Assembly (NCBI RefSeq): GCF_019745455.1
Contig: NZ_JAIETD010000102.1
Location: forward strand, 1-64,000
DNA: 64,000 nucleotides
From: Methylobacterium sp.
GTDB lineage: Bacteria > Pseudomonadota > Alphaproteobacteria > Rhizobiales > Beijerinckiaceae
Direction of reading: 5' to 3'
Part shown: piece after piece, positions 32,804 to 41,194 of the stretch
How the letters are laid out: each line of letters opens with the position of its first letter
Position numbering within the stretch: the first letter of the stretch is position 1
The notes under the pieces: model-generated
The model's database searches: none
Seen by the model: only the letters and a program-made list of their open reading frames with translations
What the model was told of the DNA's origin: nothing
Made by a program: the position numbers and the translations under genes

Positions 32804-33764
32804 CACGAAGCTCCTGATGGGTAAGGTCCTTGAAGACGTACTCGCCGGCTCGCACGCCCTTGACGGCGACCAGTTCTTCGATCCGGCGCGAGGTGTCGGT
32901 GCGCTGAATCGACACCACGATATTGATTGCCTCGGCGAGCAGGTGCGGCATGGGCCGCTCGCTCGCCTCGCCGATCAACTGCTCCATCCGGGTGAGAGCC
33001 GCGCGCGCGTCGTTTGCGTGAATGGTCGCGAGGCCGCCCGGATGGCCGGTGTTCCAGGATTTCAGAAGGGTGAGCGCGGCCCCATCGCGGACCTCGCCCA
33101 CGATGATGCGGTCGGGTCGCAGGCGCATCGACGCCTTCAGGAGCATGTTCATGCTCACCGTGTCGGAGGTGCGCAGAAACTGACGGTTCGCCGCCGCACA
33201 CTGGATCTCGGCCGTGTCCTCGATGATGACGAGGCGGTGATCGGGCGTCAGCCGCTCGACCTCCCGGAGCAGGGCGTTGGTGAGCGTGGTCTTGCCCGTG
33301 CCGGTGCCACCCACAACCAGGATGTTGCGCCGATCGCGCACGGCCGCGCGAAGGACGTCGGCCTGGTGCGGGGTCATGATCCCGCCGGCGACATACGCCT
33401 CGAGCGGAAACACGGCCGACGCCTTCTTGCGAATGGCGAAGCTCGGCCGCGCCACCACCGGCGGCAGCATCCCCTGGAAGCGCGCGCCCAGGATCGGCAT
33501 TTCGCCGGAGAGGATCGGGTTCTCGCGCGTGCAGGTGGTCGCGAGCGACGACGCGATCGTGCCGATGATGGCCTCGGCACGCTTGGCATCGAAGCTGTCC
33601 TCGACCTTCGCCATCGGCTCGCCGAGGCGCTCAACGAACAGCGCGCCATCATCGTTCAGGAGGACCTCGACGACCTTGGGATCGTCCAAGGCGTCGCAGA
33701 TCCGCTCTCCCAGCTCTTCGCGCAGCTTGCGCGTCAGCCGCCGCCGCGTTTCGTCAGTCGACAT
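32793..33764 (-). CDS. trbB: TrbB, VirB11-like ATPase
   Basis: A 323-residue hexameric traffic ATPase of the inner membrane. The P-loop GGTGTGKTT is at residues 152-160, the Asp box RLVIIEDTAEIQ and Walker B RPDRIIVGEVRDG follow, and a His box occurs in GHPGGLATIHAND. It is the first gene of the trb operon, as in Ti and IncP plasmids. No promoter is obvious in the 5' flank, which is occupied by a decayed gene. Confidence 0.96.
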   Translation of the reverse strand: MSTDETRRRLTRKLREELGERICDALDDPKVVEVLLNDDGALFVERLGEPMAKVEDSFDAKRAEAIIGTIASSLATTCTRENPILSGEMPILGARFQGMLPPVVARPSFAIRKKASAVFPLEAYVAGGIMTPHQADVLRAAVRDRRNILVVGGTGTGKTTLTNALLREVERLTPDHRLVIIEDTAEIQCAAANRQFLRTSDTVSMNMLLKASMRLRPDRIIVGEVRDGAALTLLKSWNTGHPGGLATIHANDARAALTRMEQLIGEASERPMPHLLAEAINIVVSIQRTDTSRRIEELVAVKGVRAGEYVFKDLTHQELRDVA

Positions 33765-33779
33765 TTCCCCGTCCGTCTT

Positions 33780-34133
33780 CGGCCCTTGCAGCGATCCCGT
33801 TCAGCGGGCATTGGCCCGACGCCGGCTGTCGTCGGCTTGAGCCGACGCGGATCCTCGCTCATGAGCCGCGCCGCTGCCGCCACATGCGGGCAGGGCTCGA
33901 AGGCATCGCTGGCGGCCGATACTCATCGCGGTAGCGAGTGCGATCGCCACAGGCTTGGAAGTTGCCTGAACCCGGAGCGACTCTCCGCGCTGGACGGTGG
34001 CTATGCGGAGCGGCTCGTACGCGCTCGCCGGGCGCACAACGGCAGAGGGCTGCACCGGAGCACCCGGTGCGCAGCGCTCGATAAGCGCGTTGAAGCGGCT
34101 CATCATCGGACCCGCTCGAAGCATCTGTCGCAT
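33780..34133 (-). pseudogene. VirB1-like lytic transglycosylase remnant
   Basis: The frame from ATG 34133 (or 34106) reads RFNALIERCAPGAP, AVVRPASAYEPLRIA and PVAIALATAMSIGRQ, like the start of a VirB1-type peptidoglycan hydrolase, but the catalytic Glu expected at the ES pair is missing (PASAYEP). A neighbouring frame then reads AFEPCPHVAAAARLMSED, like the later family segment. The GLGQIN portion between the two is absent. Internal deletion plus frameshift fits best. The enzyme normally opens cell wall for the channel; its location ahead of trbB fits. Similarity is judged by eye. Confidence 0.5.
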
Positions 34134-34354
34134 AGGAGCCCCCGTGCCTTGGTTGGCCGCCTTCAGGCGTGTGCTGGCACGAGGGGTAGCCGAAGGTTCC
34201 CGTCAGGGTCCCTGAATTTTGAGCCCCAAAGGGTCACGAATCCTGACGGCGGGAGTTCTCGGGGTCACCGAAAGTGAAATCTTGCCCTCGCCACCACGAG
34301 AGTTTTGGGGCGTTGCTCGAGCGACACGATTCGCTTTGGCGTGATCCGGGTGGG

Positions 34355-34825
34355 CTAACTTGCCGCCGAGAACGGGATCGCAAGGCCGCGCTTTGACCAT
34401 CGCAGCACCACGTGGGTTCTGATGTTCTTCAGTTGCGGGAAGTCGGCCTGCAAGCGGCGGAGCGCCGCCTCGTATTCATCCAGAGTGCGGCTCATCACCA
34501 GAAGGACGACGTCGACCTCGCCCGTCACCACCCACGCATTGGTGATCTCGGCCCTGGGCAGCACGGATTCCATGAACTGGTCGACTGTGGATGGACCATC
34601 CGGGTCGAACGAGCACCAGACCAGCGCACTCACGAAGGGGCCAATAGCCTTCAGATCGAGCACCGCAACGGTGCCTTCGATGAGGCCGCTCCTGTGCAAC
34701 TTCTTCAACCGCTTCACGACGCCCGTCGGCGACATGTTGACCTCGCGCCCGATTTGCTCCCGCGTGAGCGAGTTATTCTTCTGAATGATAGCGAGGATCT
34801 TTTCGTCCTTGTCGTCGAGTTTCAT
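34355..34825 (-). CDS. Lrp/AsnC-family transcriptional regulator
   Basis: A 156-residue Lrp-type regulator: winged helix-turn-helix at residues ~5-55 (DEKILAIIQKNNSLTREQIGREVNMSPTGVVKRLKKL) and a RAM effector-binding domain (ALVWCSFDPDG; ITNAWVVTGEVDVVLLVMSRTLDEYE; NIRTHVVLRWSKRG). Such proteins bind amino acids and regulate a neighbouring transporter or catabolic gene, but no such target is adjacent here. The 34134-34354 gap contains an interrupted inverted repeat CCGTCAGG (34200-34207)/CCTGACGG (34242-34249) and no gene. Confidence 0.9.
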   Translation of the reverse strand: MKLDDKDEKILAIIQKNNSLTREQIGREVNMSPTGVVKRLKKLHRSGLIEGTVAVLDLKAIGPFVSALVWCSFDPDGPSTVDQFMESVLPRAEITNAWVVTGEVDVVLLVMSRTLDEYEAALRRLQADFPQLKNIRTHVVLRWSKRGLAIPFSAAS

Positions 34826-35136
34826 GGAAGTGGCTCATCTCAAAAAGTGCTATGCTGCATCCTTGATGTAGTTTTTCGGTATTCGCGCGGCGGGTCGGAC
34901 TCTCGTGCCGAGATATAAACATCCAAGTTCACGCCTTCACCTGATGGACAGGCATTACATGGCATGTTCTTTAGCAGCAGAGATTACTGGGCCAGCCGTT
35001 TATGGCTGAGGCCCTGTGCCGCCTTTCGCCCGTTGCCCAACGAGGCATCCGGCGCGCGGCCTGGGACGAGAGGAGGTGGCCGGCCCGGAGTCGCTGGTGG
35101 GCAACGGGAGGCGGAGCCGCCCGGCGCGATGCGTTT
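34826..35136. other. Intergenic region
   Basis: Relatively A+T-rich to about 34980, which must hold the promoter of the leftward Lrp gene. No coding frame or RNA gene could be supported. Confidence 0.4.
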
Positions 35137-35487
35137 CTAGGCTGCTTTGGGCGGTCGATCGAGGCGGTAGCGCTCGGCTGAAGGGGGCGGGCTCTGTCCC
35201 ACCCACGCGGGGACGACCCGGTCGGCACGGGCGGTCACGGCAACCGGTCCGACCGGCAGAATTCCTAGGGCGCAACACAGCATGCAGGACGAGACCATCG
35301 CTGGATGCGGTTGCAGTGCGCCATTCGGCTCACGCGGTTCCCGATTTAAGATCATGTGCGCTTGATGCTCAACCGTGCGAGCACCTAAAGGCAAGTCAGC
35401 CCTTCGGCAGAAGCCCGCGCCGAGCAACTGAGAAAGGACGAAAAAGACCAGTACAAACCGAAGCCCGTGGCTCGGAAATTCTGCCAT
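35137..35487 (-). CDS. Possible small exported Cys-containing protein (DUF2946-like)
   Basis: A 116-residue frame with a hydrophobic start (HGLRFVLVFFVLSQLLGAG) and a late Cys-rich motif SCMLCCALGILPVGPV followed by a Pro-rich end (SPPPSAERYRLDRPPKAA). This layout resembles small DUF2946-type exported proteins of alphaproteobacteria. There is no good ribosome binding site before ATG 35487, and the frame stays open further upstream. Low confidence. Confidence 0.35.
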   Translation of the reverse strand: MAEFPSHGLRFVLVFFVLSQLLGAGFCRRADLPLGARTVEHQAHMILNREPREPNGALQPHPAMVSSCMLCCALGILPVGPVAVTARADRVVPAWVGQSPPPSAERYRLDRPPKAA

Positions 35488-36129
35488 GCGGTGGGAGACT
35501 TTGCTCGGCGAGACAGGGGTCGGCCAGCAGGACCGCGCACGCCATTCGGGAAACAGCGATGCATCGCCTCGAGCCGAGGCACTCCTGCGGAGGCAATCTG
35601 CGGCTGTCACGGCGTCGGTGACCTCCCGCGAACATTCTATGACACCTCCGTCAATTCTGCTCCCCAATCAGTGCATAGCTGGCACGCGGCGCAACTGGGA
35701 TCGGAGATTGAGGGATCGGCGCATCCGGATGACGTGGACGCGCTGAGCGCAGCGCCAATGCGGGCGCGCCGCGTCGGAACATATCTCGCGACGAGCAGAC
35801 ATCGCGAGGAATCCGGCCACACCGCTCCAGCCGTTCCGAGACTGCCGCAGGCCCCGTCCTCTCGGAAGCCTCTTACAAGCCTTCATCTGATACCGCCCCC
35901 CGCCAGGATCAAGGCTGCAGCCGTCCGGCCGTTCGGGACCTCGCGCCAGTGCTGCCGGGCCGCTACTGATCGGTTCGGGTGCGACCACGAGCGAGGCCGA
36001 GGAGATCGCCAAGGCCCATGTTCCCGCGGAGTAAGATCCCCTCTCAACGCTCCTTGTCGACGACACCCGGTCGCTATCGCTGGCCCGAACACCAGCTTGT
36101 CCCGAGCGCTCACGCTGGTGCCTCGCCAA
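35488..36129. other. Intergenic region, no supported gene
   Basis: About 640 bases with long but unconvincing frames on both strands; none shows a domain, and codon composition is unlike the neighbours. No repeat or mobile-element end was recognised. Confidence 0.45.
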
Positions 36130-36411
36130 CTACGCCGTCTCGGAAACGCGAATCTCGACGGCCAGGCCGGCCTGAGCCGCGACGTTGACCAGGGCATCCA
36201 GCGAGAACTTGCTGATCTTTCCCGCGAGGAGATCGCTGATCCGGGGGCGCGTGATCCCGAGCCGCTTGGCGGCAGCTTCTTGCGTCAGCCCCCAACTCCC
36301 GATCGCCCGTTGCAAGGCGATCAGTAGATCGGACCGGGCCGTCATATTGGCCGCCTCGGTCGGCGTATCGGTGAGCGCATCCCACACGTTGTCGAAGGAT
36401 TGAACTTCCAT
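36130..36411 (-). CDS. HigA-type Xre antitoxin
   Basis: A 93-residue helix-turn-helix protein. After a 35-residue lead comes the Xre core AIGSWGLTQEAAAKRLGITR followed by PRISDLLAGKISKFSLDALV, ending in an amphipathic strand (AGLAVEIRVSETA). This is the HigA-like type that pairs with Gp49/HigB toxins, and it lies 5 bases behind such a toxin gene, toxin first as in higBA. It should repress the operon through the palindrome at 36746-36761. It appears intact while the toxin is not. Confidence 0.85.
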   Translation of the reverse strand: MEVQSFDNVWDALTDTPTEAANMTARSDLLIALQRAIGSWGLTQEAAAKRLGITRPRISDLLAGKISKFSLDALVNVAAQAGLAVEIRVSETA

Positions 36412-36416
36412 CGCTG

Positions 36417-36735
36417 CTACTCCTTCATCTCTCGAAGTCGCTTGGCGGCGAGCTCGATATCCCGTTGCGACGTTTGCTGCGTCTTCTTCTGAAAGGCGTG
36501 CAACACGGCGATCCGATCCGGGAGCGTGGCCAGGTAGACCACGCGAAACGTCCCCGAGGCCTCCCGCACCCGAAGCTCACGAACTCCTCGACCAACCTCC
36601 TTCAGCGGCTTCCAGTCGGCCGGATCCTCGCCCTCCTGAGCCCGTCGCAGCTGAAAACCCACTTCCGATCGGCGCCTCTGCAGGAAACTCCCGAATACGG
36701 GCAAGGGTGTCTCCCAAAAAGTCGACCCGCTTCAT
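36417..36735 (-). pseudogene. HigB/Gp49-type toxin with +1 frameshift
   Basis: From ATG 36735 the frame reads MKRVDFLGDTLARIREFPAEA, then fails; one base over it resumes RSEVGFQLRRAQEGEDPADW and continues through VREASGTFRVVYLATLPDRI and VLHAFQKKTQQTSQRDIELA. Together these make a standard 105-residue HigB ribonuclease. The 319-base span is one base too long, placing an extra base in GAGGCGCCGA (about 36671-36675). A shorter product from TTG 36704 is possible but lacks the first strand. Either the toxin has been inactivated or the base is a sequencing error. Confidence 0.75.
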
Positions 36736-36745
36736 CCACCTCAAT

Positions 36746-36761
36746 GTATCAAAACCGATAC
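36746..36761 (-). promoter_or_regulatory. Operator-like inverted repeat upstream of higBA
   Basis: GTATC-AAAACC-GATAC, 11 bases upstream of the toxin ATG. Short arms with a 6-base spacer in the promoter position of a toxin-antitoxin operon suggest the HigA operator. Confidence 0.5.
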
Positions 36762-36940
36762 GGCCCGTTCGCAGCCGGCCGCGGCCAGCCTGCCCCGAGG
36801 GGCTCGACGCGTTCCACGATCCGATCGCGGCGGGGCGCACGCGCCACCTCGAGCGATGGTATCGGCGCCAGACCTCGGGCAAGAGTGCGACCTACCTCGT
36901 CGTGGCGGAATACGGCGTCGGGGTCGTGCACATCTGAGCG

Positions 36941-37312
36941 GTGCATCTCGGCGAGGGCGCCGTGCCGCTAAACTTTGCCGCGGAGTTCGCGACCGAGGTC
37001 TACGGACTCCAGCTGGCGCCGAGCCGCGCGGGAGCACGTTCGTGGTGGAAGCGTCTCTTGGGCCAGGGCGGGCGGTATCGACCCAATCAGGTGCGCTTCT
37101 ACAGCTACGTTCCTTGGCATCTGCATCCGCTTGGGCACGAGCAGCTCTGGGAGCATCGGCTCCTTTGGCGCCGAGGCGGCTTCGTCGAGGAGGATCGGCG
37201 TGCAGGACTCGGACGGCGATTCGAAACCGTGCCGCCCGCGCTGGTCGATCTTGATCCCATCCCGTCCGCAAAGAGCGGCGTATTTCTCAGGTGGATAGGG
37301 CAGATGGATTGA
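36941..37312 (+). CDS. Hypothetical protein, possibly the C-terminal part of a broken gene
   Basis: A 123-codon frame with natural-looking protein sequence (VRFYSYVPWHLHPLGHEQLW, ALVDLDPIPSAKSGVFLRWI) but no family that I recognise. The start is a weak GTG. The same frame is open upstream from about 36770 (DAFHDPIAAGRTRHLERWYR, SATYLVVAEYGVGVVHI) up to a TGA at 36935-36937, only one codon before it, so both parts may once have been a single gene of about 180 residues with an in-frame stop. Confidence 0.4.
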   Translation: MHLGEGAVPLNFAAEFATEVYGLQLAPSRAGARSWWKRLLGQGGRYRPNQVRFYSYVPWHLHPLGHEQLWEHRLLWRRGGFVEEDRRAGLGRRFETVPPALVDLDPIPSAKSGVFLRWIGQMD

Positions 37313-37407
37313 ACGGTCCTGCTCGGCCGTGCTTGCCCCCTTCGGACCCTGCGGAGGCCCGAGCCGCCCATTCCGGATCAGCATCGAGCTCAAGCTCTTT
37401 GAGGCGT

Positions 37408-38550
37408 TTATCCGGCGTTGACCACCTTGCGCGGGCGGCCGCCTGCAGTGGCCGGAAAGTAGATCGTGCATCTCCGACCGCCATCGTGGGACTGTGCCTC
37501 GTAGCCGCCGCCAAGTTGCCGGGCCATCGATTGGATCAGGCGCTGACCAAGACCCGTGCTCCCTGGCGCAGAGGCTGATTGACCCACCCCGTCATCAACG
37601 ACCGTCAAGCAGAATCCTTGCCCCGAGCGAGTGAAATCGACCGTGATCGTGCCGGGGCGACCGTCGGGAAAGGCGTATTTGACGGCATTCGTCACCAGCT
37701 CGTTGACGATCAGGCCGATGGTGATCGCCTGAGCAAACGGGAACTGGCCGGCCTCGACCTCGGCCTGCAGGGCGATTGGCCGTGAGCCGATCATGCCGAT
37801 CCGAAGGTCTTCGCACAGGTCCGTAAGGAATTCCCGCATATCTACCATGGAGCCTTGCCCAAACCGGGCAAGGCGCTGATGCACCCGGCCCATGACGTGG
37901 ACCCGTTCGGACGCAGCAATCAGCTCCGTGCGGGCGGACGGATCCGCCACATCGCGCGCCTGAAGACGCAGGATTGCGGTCAAGTTCGCAAGGTCGTTCT
38001 TGAAGCGGTGCGTGAGGTCGTGAAGCAGGATCTCCTTCTCGCGCTCTGAGGCGGCGATCCGGTCGTAGGCGGCCGTAAGCTTGGAGTTCGCGTCAGCAAG
38101 CTGAAAGAAGGCCTTGTGCAACGCTTCACCGGAAAGCGCGGTGACCAGGCCAGTGCCCAAAAAGAGCACCAGCGTCCAAAAGTCTTCGCCACGGGCGAAT
38201 TCGAGCGTGAAGACCGGGGCGAGAAGAAAGGCCTTGATGACGGCTGTACTCAGGAGCACCGCCCAGATCCCGCTTCCCTGCGCGAGGAAGAGGCTGGAGA
38301 GGATGACCGGGGGAACGAAGAAGATAAAGTGGTACCCTGGCGCGTCGTGCACGACGGTGTAGCGCATCAGAAAAGTGACGATGAGCACAAGGAGCGTCGC
38401 AATGGCGTAGCGCGCCCAGGTCGGCAGGTTATGCAGCCTGCGGGCGATCGCAAACCAAGCGGGCATAGGCGACCGCCTGCCGCGGCCTTCTTGGCTTCCC
38501 GGTCCATTTGTGGTCGCGTTGGCCGTGAGCATGGCTGTGCTCGTCGACAT
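37408..38550 (-). CDS. Membrane-bound sensor histidine kinase (HisKA_2/HWE-like)
   Basis: A 380-residue kinase. Three to four membrane helices lie at residues ~45-145 in a DUF4118-type arrangement (ARYAIATLLVLIVTFLMRYT, GYHFIFFVPPVILSSLFLA, VLLSTAVIKAFLLAPVF, FWTLVLFLGTGLVTAL). A coiled region leads to the HisKA_2 box LLHDLTHRFKNDLANL with the likely phospho-acceptor His181, and an ATPase domain with NELVTNAVKYAFPDG, VDDGVG and GLGQRLIQSMARQLGG. In alphaproteobacteria such kinases often feed the general stress response (PhyR type), but no response regulator is adjacent. Confidence 0.9.
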   Translation of the reverse strand: MSTSTAMLTANATTNGPGSQEGRGRRSPMPAWFAIARRLHNLPTWARYAIATLLVLIVTFLMRYTVVHDAPGYHFIFFVPPVILSSLFLAQGSGIWAVLLSTAVIKAFLLAPVFTLEFARGEDFWTLVLFLGTGLVTALSGEALHKAFFQLADANSKLTAAYDRIAASEREKEILLHDLTHRFKNDLANLTAILRLQARDVADPSARTELIAASERVHVMGRVHQRLARFGQGSMVDMREFLTDLCEDLRIGMIGSRPIALQAEVEAGQFPFAQAITIGLIVNELVTNAVKYAFPDGRPGTITVDFTRSGQGFCLTVVDDGVGQSASAPGSTGLGQRLIQSMARQLGGGYEAQSHDGGRRCTIYFPATAGGRPRKVVNAG

Positions 38551-39205
38551 TTCCCTTCCCCACCCTTCGTCTCGCAGTTTGCCTTGACCTCACCGCAGGC
38601 TTGACTCTCGCGGCTTGTTCAAGCTCGGGATCCCCAATCATCATTGTCTACTCAATATGGCCGCCACTTCGCCTTGGCGACAAAGCTCTGCACGGAGCAT
38701 CCGTTTTGCGTTAGCGGAGCTCGCGCCGTGTGCATGAGAGGCATACAGCACCCTCCTCGCATGACCTACCCGCGGCTAGCGGTGGCAGCCTTCAAGAAAT
38801 GGCGAGTTCTGCTTAGAAGGCGAAAAGCAAGCGTCAGTTCTCAACAGCTCATGCCCGCTTTTACACAAGGCCAAACGCCGAATGGGAGTAAACCGATGTG
38901 GTCTCCGACGTTCGAGGCCGACACAACATCGCGCGTACACCGTATGGCTACCCTGCGCCTGATGCATAACGCAGGTTGACCTAAGTTATTGCACCTAGAT
39001 GCGCCAGTGAACGAAATGCGGCGTTGGACCCGCACGCTGGCCGAACACTGGCGCGCTTGTGGGCATCGGACTGGGCGGAACAGGAGCGGTCCGATATATC
39101 GGAACCGGTCTCATCCGCCGGAACGCGGCAGCCGACCGGCCCGCTTGTCAACCCGCCCGGGAGGAGGCCCAAAAGGCCAGGGGCGAACCCGATCTTCGAG
39201 GAAAG
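38551..39205. other. Intergenic region between divergent genes
   Basis: About 650 bases separating the leftward kinase and a rightward secreted protein. More A+T-rich than the surroundings around 38630-39000. No gene, RNA or repeat supported; it should carry both promoters. Confidence 0.45.
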
Positions 39206-39619
39206 ATGGTCTCTCGCCGACGAACGTGGGATCTGCCAGTGCGGTGTAGATCGCTCCTCGTCGTACGCTCTCTTGTCCTCCTCGCCCTCCTCAGCCTCGC
39301 AGCCATTCTCCTGGGTGACAGCATCGCTGAGGCGCATGGCGCACCACCGGCCGCGAGCGTGGAGGCAGTCGGCTTTATCCATGTCGTGAGCTCCGAAACC
39401 GTTTCAGTTGCCGTGGCTTTGCGCAGCGACCGGATCGGCCTCTGTCCGAACGAAGATTCAGACGGAGGCTGTTGCGCGGGGGGCGCCTGCCACGCTGTGG
39501 GCAGCCTCGTCGTCTGGGCACCCAACTCAGTCGCAAAGGCGCCCAGCGACGTTCCGGAGCACCGCCCGTTCCCGGAGTGGTCCCTGATCCACGGCATGTT
39601 GCGCCCACCAAGACCCTAA
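39206..39619 (+). CDS. Small exported Cys-rich protein
   Basis: A 137-residue protein. After a basic N-terminus a hydrophobic helix (LLVVRSLVLLALLSLAAILL) acts as signal or anchor; the mature part carries CPNEDSDGGCCAGGACHAVG, a cluster of five Cys and one His that could bind metal or form disulfides. GAGGAAAG precedes the ATG. It stands just before a broken ECF sigma gene. Proteins of this kind near ECF genes often belong to metal or envelope stress loci; function unknown. Confidence 0.55.
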   Translation: MVSRRRTWDLPVRCRSLLVVRSLVLLALLSLAAILLGDSIAEAHGAPPAASVEAVGFIHVVSSETVSVAVALRSDRIGLCPNEDSDGGCCAGGACHAVGSLVVWAPNSVAKAPSDVPEHRPFPEWSLIHGMLRPPRP

Positions 39620-39895
39620 GCACGGAGTTGGGGCCGGGTTGCCGGCCCGGGCGCGCTTCGTCGCGCCGTCATGCGTTCGGTCTTCCGAAGCAGGATTCCT
39701 GCCACCGCGGCACGCTCGCGCTTCGCTGCTTTGCCTGTCGTCGGGGAGCCATTCAGCCGAGTTCCGTCCGCTCGAACGCCTACGTTCGCGGTTGACGGAC
39801 ATCGACGGCAGTGTCGGACCGCAACGCTCCAACGACAACCCGATGGTCACCGCCCCTTTCCGGGCAGGAGCCTCTCGTCAGCGTGCTTCCCTCCC

Positions 39896-40460
39896 ATGTC
39901 CTACCACAGTGTGTCCGTACGAGGGTCTCGCGAGAGCCCTCGCCACGTTCCGCGAGCAACCGCAACCCGCCCCGAATCCAAGCCGGCTGATGATCTCCAG
40001 GAGGAGGTCAGGGCAGCCCTGGTCCGGAACCGTGCATCTTTCCTGCGCTACCTGCGCCGGCGCCTTCGGACCGCACAAGCAGCGGAGGACGCTCTCCAGG
40101 ACTTTTGCGTGAGGGCACTCCAGTCGAGCGATCAGCTGGCGGATTGCGCGCGCGTCGATGCCTGGCTTCGCTGCATCCTGAGGAGCACCCTCATCGACCT
40201 CGCATTTGGCCACGCTCAAGCCGGAATTCGCGGACCTGCTGCGGCGCGCCGATCTCCTCGGACAGTCGCACGCTGTGATCGCCTGTGATCTCGGGTTGAG
40301 CACCGGCAACGTCGCCGTACGGCTGCATCGCGCGCGCAAGGCGCTGCGTGAGGCGCTTCTCAGCCATGCGGAGATGTGCCCAACCGGCTGCTGTCTTCAA
40401 CGCGGCCGCCATGCCCGGAGCCGGCGCTCAGCGGCGAACGGCAACGGCGGGTCGCCGTGA
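39896..40460 (+). pseudogene. ECF sigma-70 factor with internal deletion/frameshift
   Basis: The first frame carries sigma region 2 (FLRYLRRRLRTAQAAEDALQ, FCVRALQSSDQL, RCILRSTLIDL). A different frame (from about 40206) carries region 4 (LKPEFADLLRRADLLGQSHA, LSTGNVAVRLHRARKALREA) and a C-terminal MCPTGCC. The linker normally found between regions 2 and 4 is missing and the frame changes near 40195-40210, so no full sigma factor can be made. Its anti-sigma partner is not visible. Confidence 0.7.
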
Positions 40461-40576
40461 GGAGGAGCCGTCGGGTCGCGTCGGCTCGAGCCTTCCCGAG
40501 AGGCTGATCCATGCGTCGCACCCTGCGGCTTCCGCAGAGTGGACGACGGGTGGCGGCCTCGCATGAGGACTGCGGG

Positions 40577-41122
40577 ATGATCGTACACGCGGCGGCGCAG
40601 CGGGTGTTGGCCTTTGTGATGCGTCAGGGAGCGCGCCCGGTCTTCCCTCTTCTCCTCGGCGGGTTCGCCTTTGTCGCAACGATCACACAGACGGTTCCGG
40701 TCGAATGGCTCGTCGTGGTCGGCGCCTTAACGAGCGGGCGGCGCTGGATGAGCGTCGCGTTCTGCGCCGCGACGGGAAGCGCCCTGGCCGCCCTCGGCCT
40801 CTACCTCGCTTTCCATCACTTCGGCTGGAGCGTGCTGGCCGAGCGCTATCCCGAGCTCACCACCTCGCGGGCTTGGGTGCAGGGGACAGACTGGCTGTCC
40901 CAGTACGGTTCCGTGACGCTGTTCGGGCTCATGGCCCTGCCGCTGCCGATCCCGAAGCTGCCCACCCTCGCGATGGCGGGAATCTATCGTCTGCCGATCC
41001 CGGAGGTGGCGCTCGCCATCTGGCTCGGCAAGATCGTGAAGTACTTCGCTTACGCGTACGTCGCGACGCGGTTCCCGAACGCCCTCCGGCGGCCGGTGCC
41101 GGCAACCAGGCTGAATTCATGA
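40577..41122 (+). CDS. DedA/VTT-family membrane protein
   Basis: A 181-residue polytopic protein. Hydrophobic stretches include PVFPLLLGGFAFVATITQTVPVEWLVVVGAL, FCAATGSALAALGLYLAFHHFG and the VTT-like segment GSVTLFGLMALPLPIPKLPTLAMAGIYRLPIPEVALAIWLGKI. Members of this superfamily move lipids or ions across the inner membrane and affect envelope stress. ATG 40577 is chosen over 40511 because the longer N-terminus is atypical and overlaps the sigma remnant region. Confidence 0.7.
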   Translation: MIVHAAAQRVLAFVMRQGARPVFPLLLGGFAFVATITQTVPVEWLVVVGALTSGRRWMSVAFCAATGSALAALGLYLAFHHFGWSVLAERYPELTTSRAWVQGTDWLSQYGSVTLFGLMALPLPIPKLPTLAMAGIYRLPIPEVALAIWLGKIVKYFAYAYVATRFPNALRRPVPATRLNS

Positions 41123-41194
41123 GACCCGTTCCTGAGGGCTCTGTAAATCGATCATCATCAGGCGCACATGCAAATTGAGAGAAGGAATTTGGGT

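Noticed and set aside
23524..33764. Reading the secretion genes as a VirB/Avh effector system
   Set aside because: Gene order and protein sizes match Trb (B-C-D-E-J-K-L-F-G-I) together with traCDG, traA and oriT, so this is a conjugation system.
34200..34249. 8-bp inverted repeat CCGTCAGG/CCTGACGG with 34-base loop
   Set aside because: The loop is long, no T-run follows and there is no clear adjoining gene end; could be chance.
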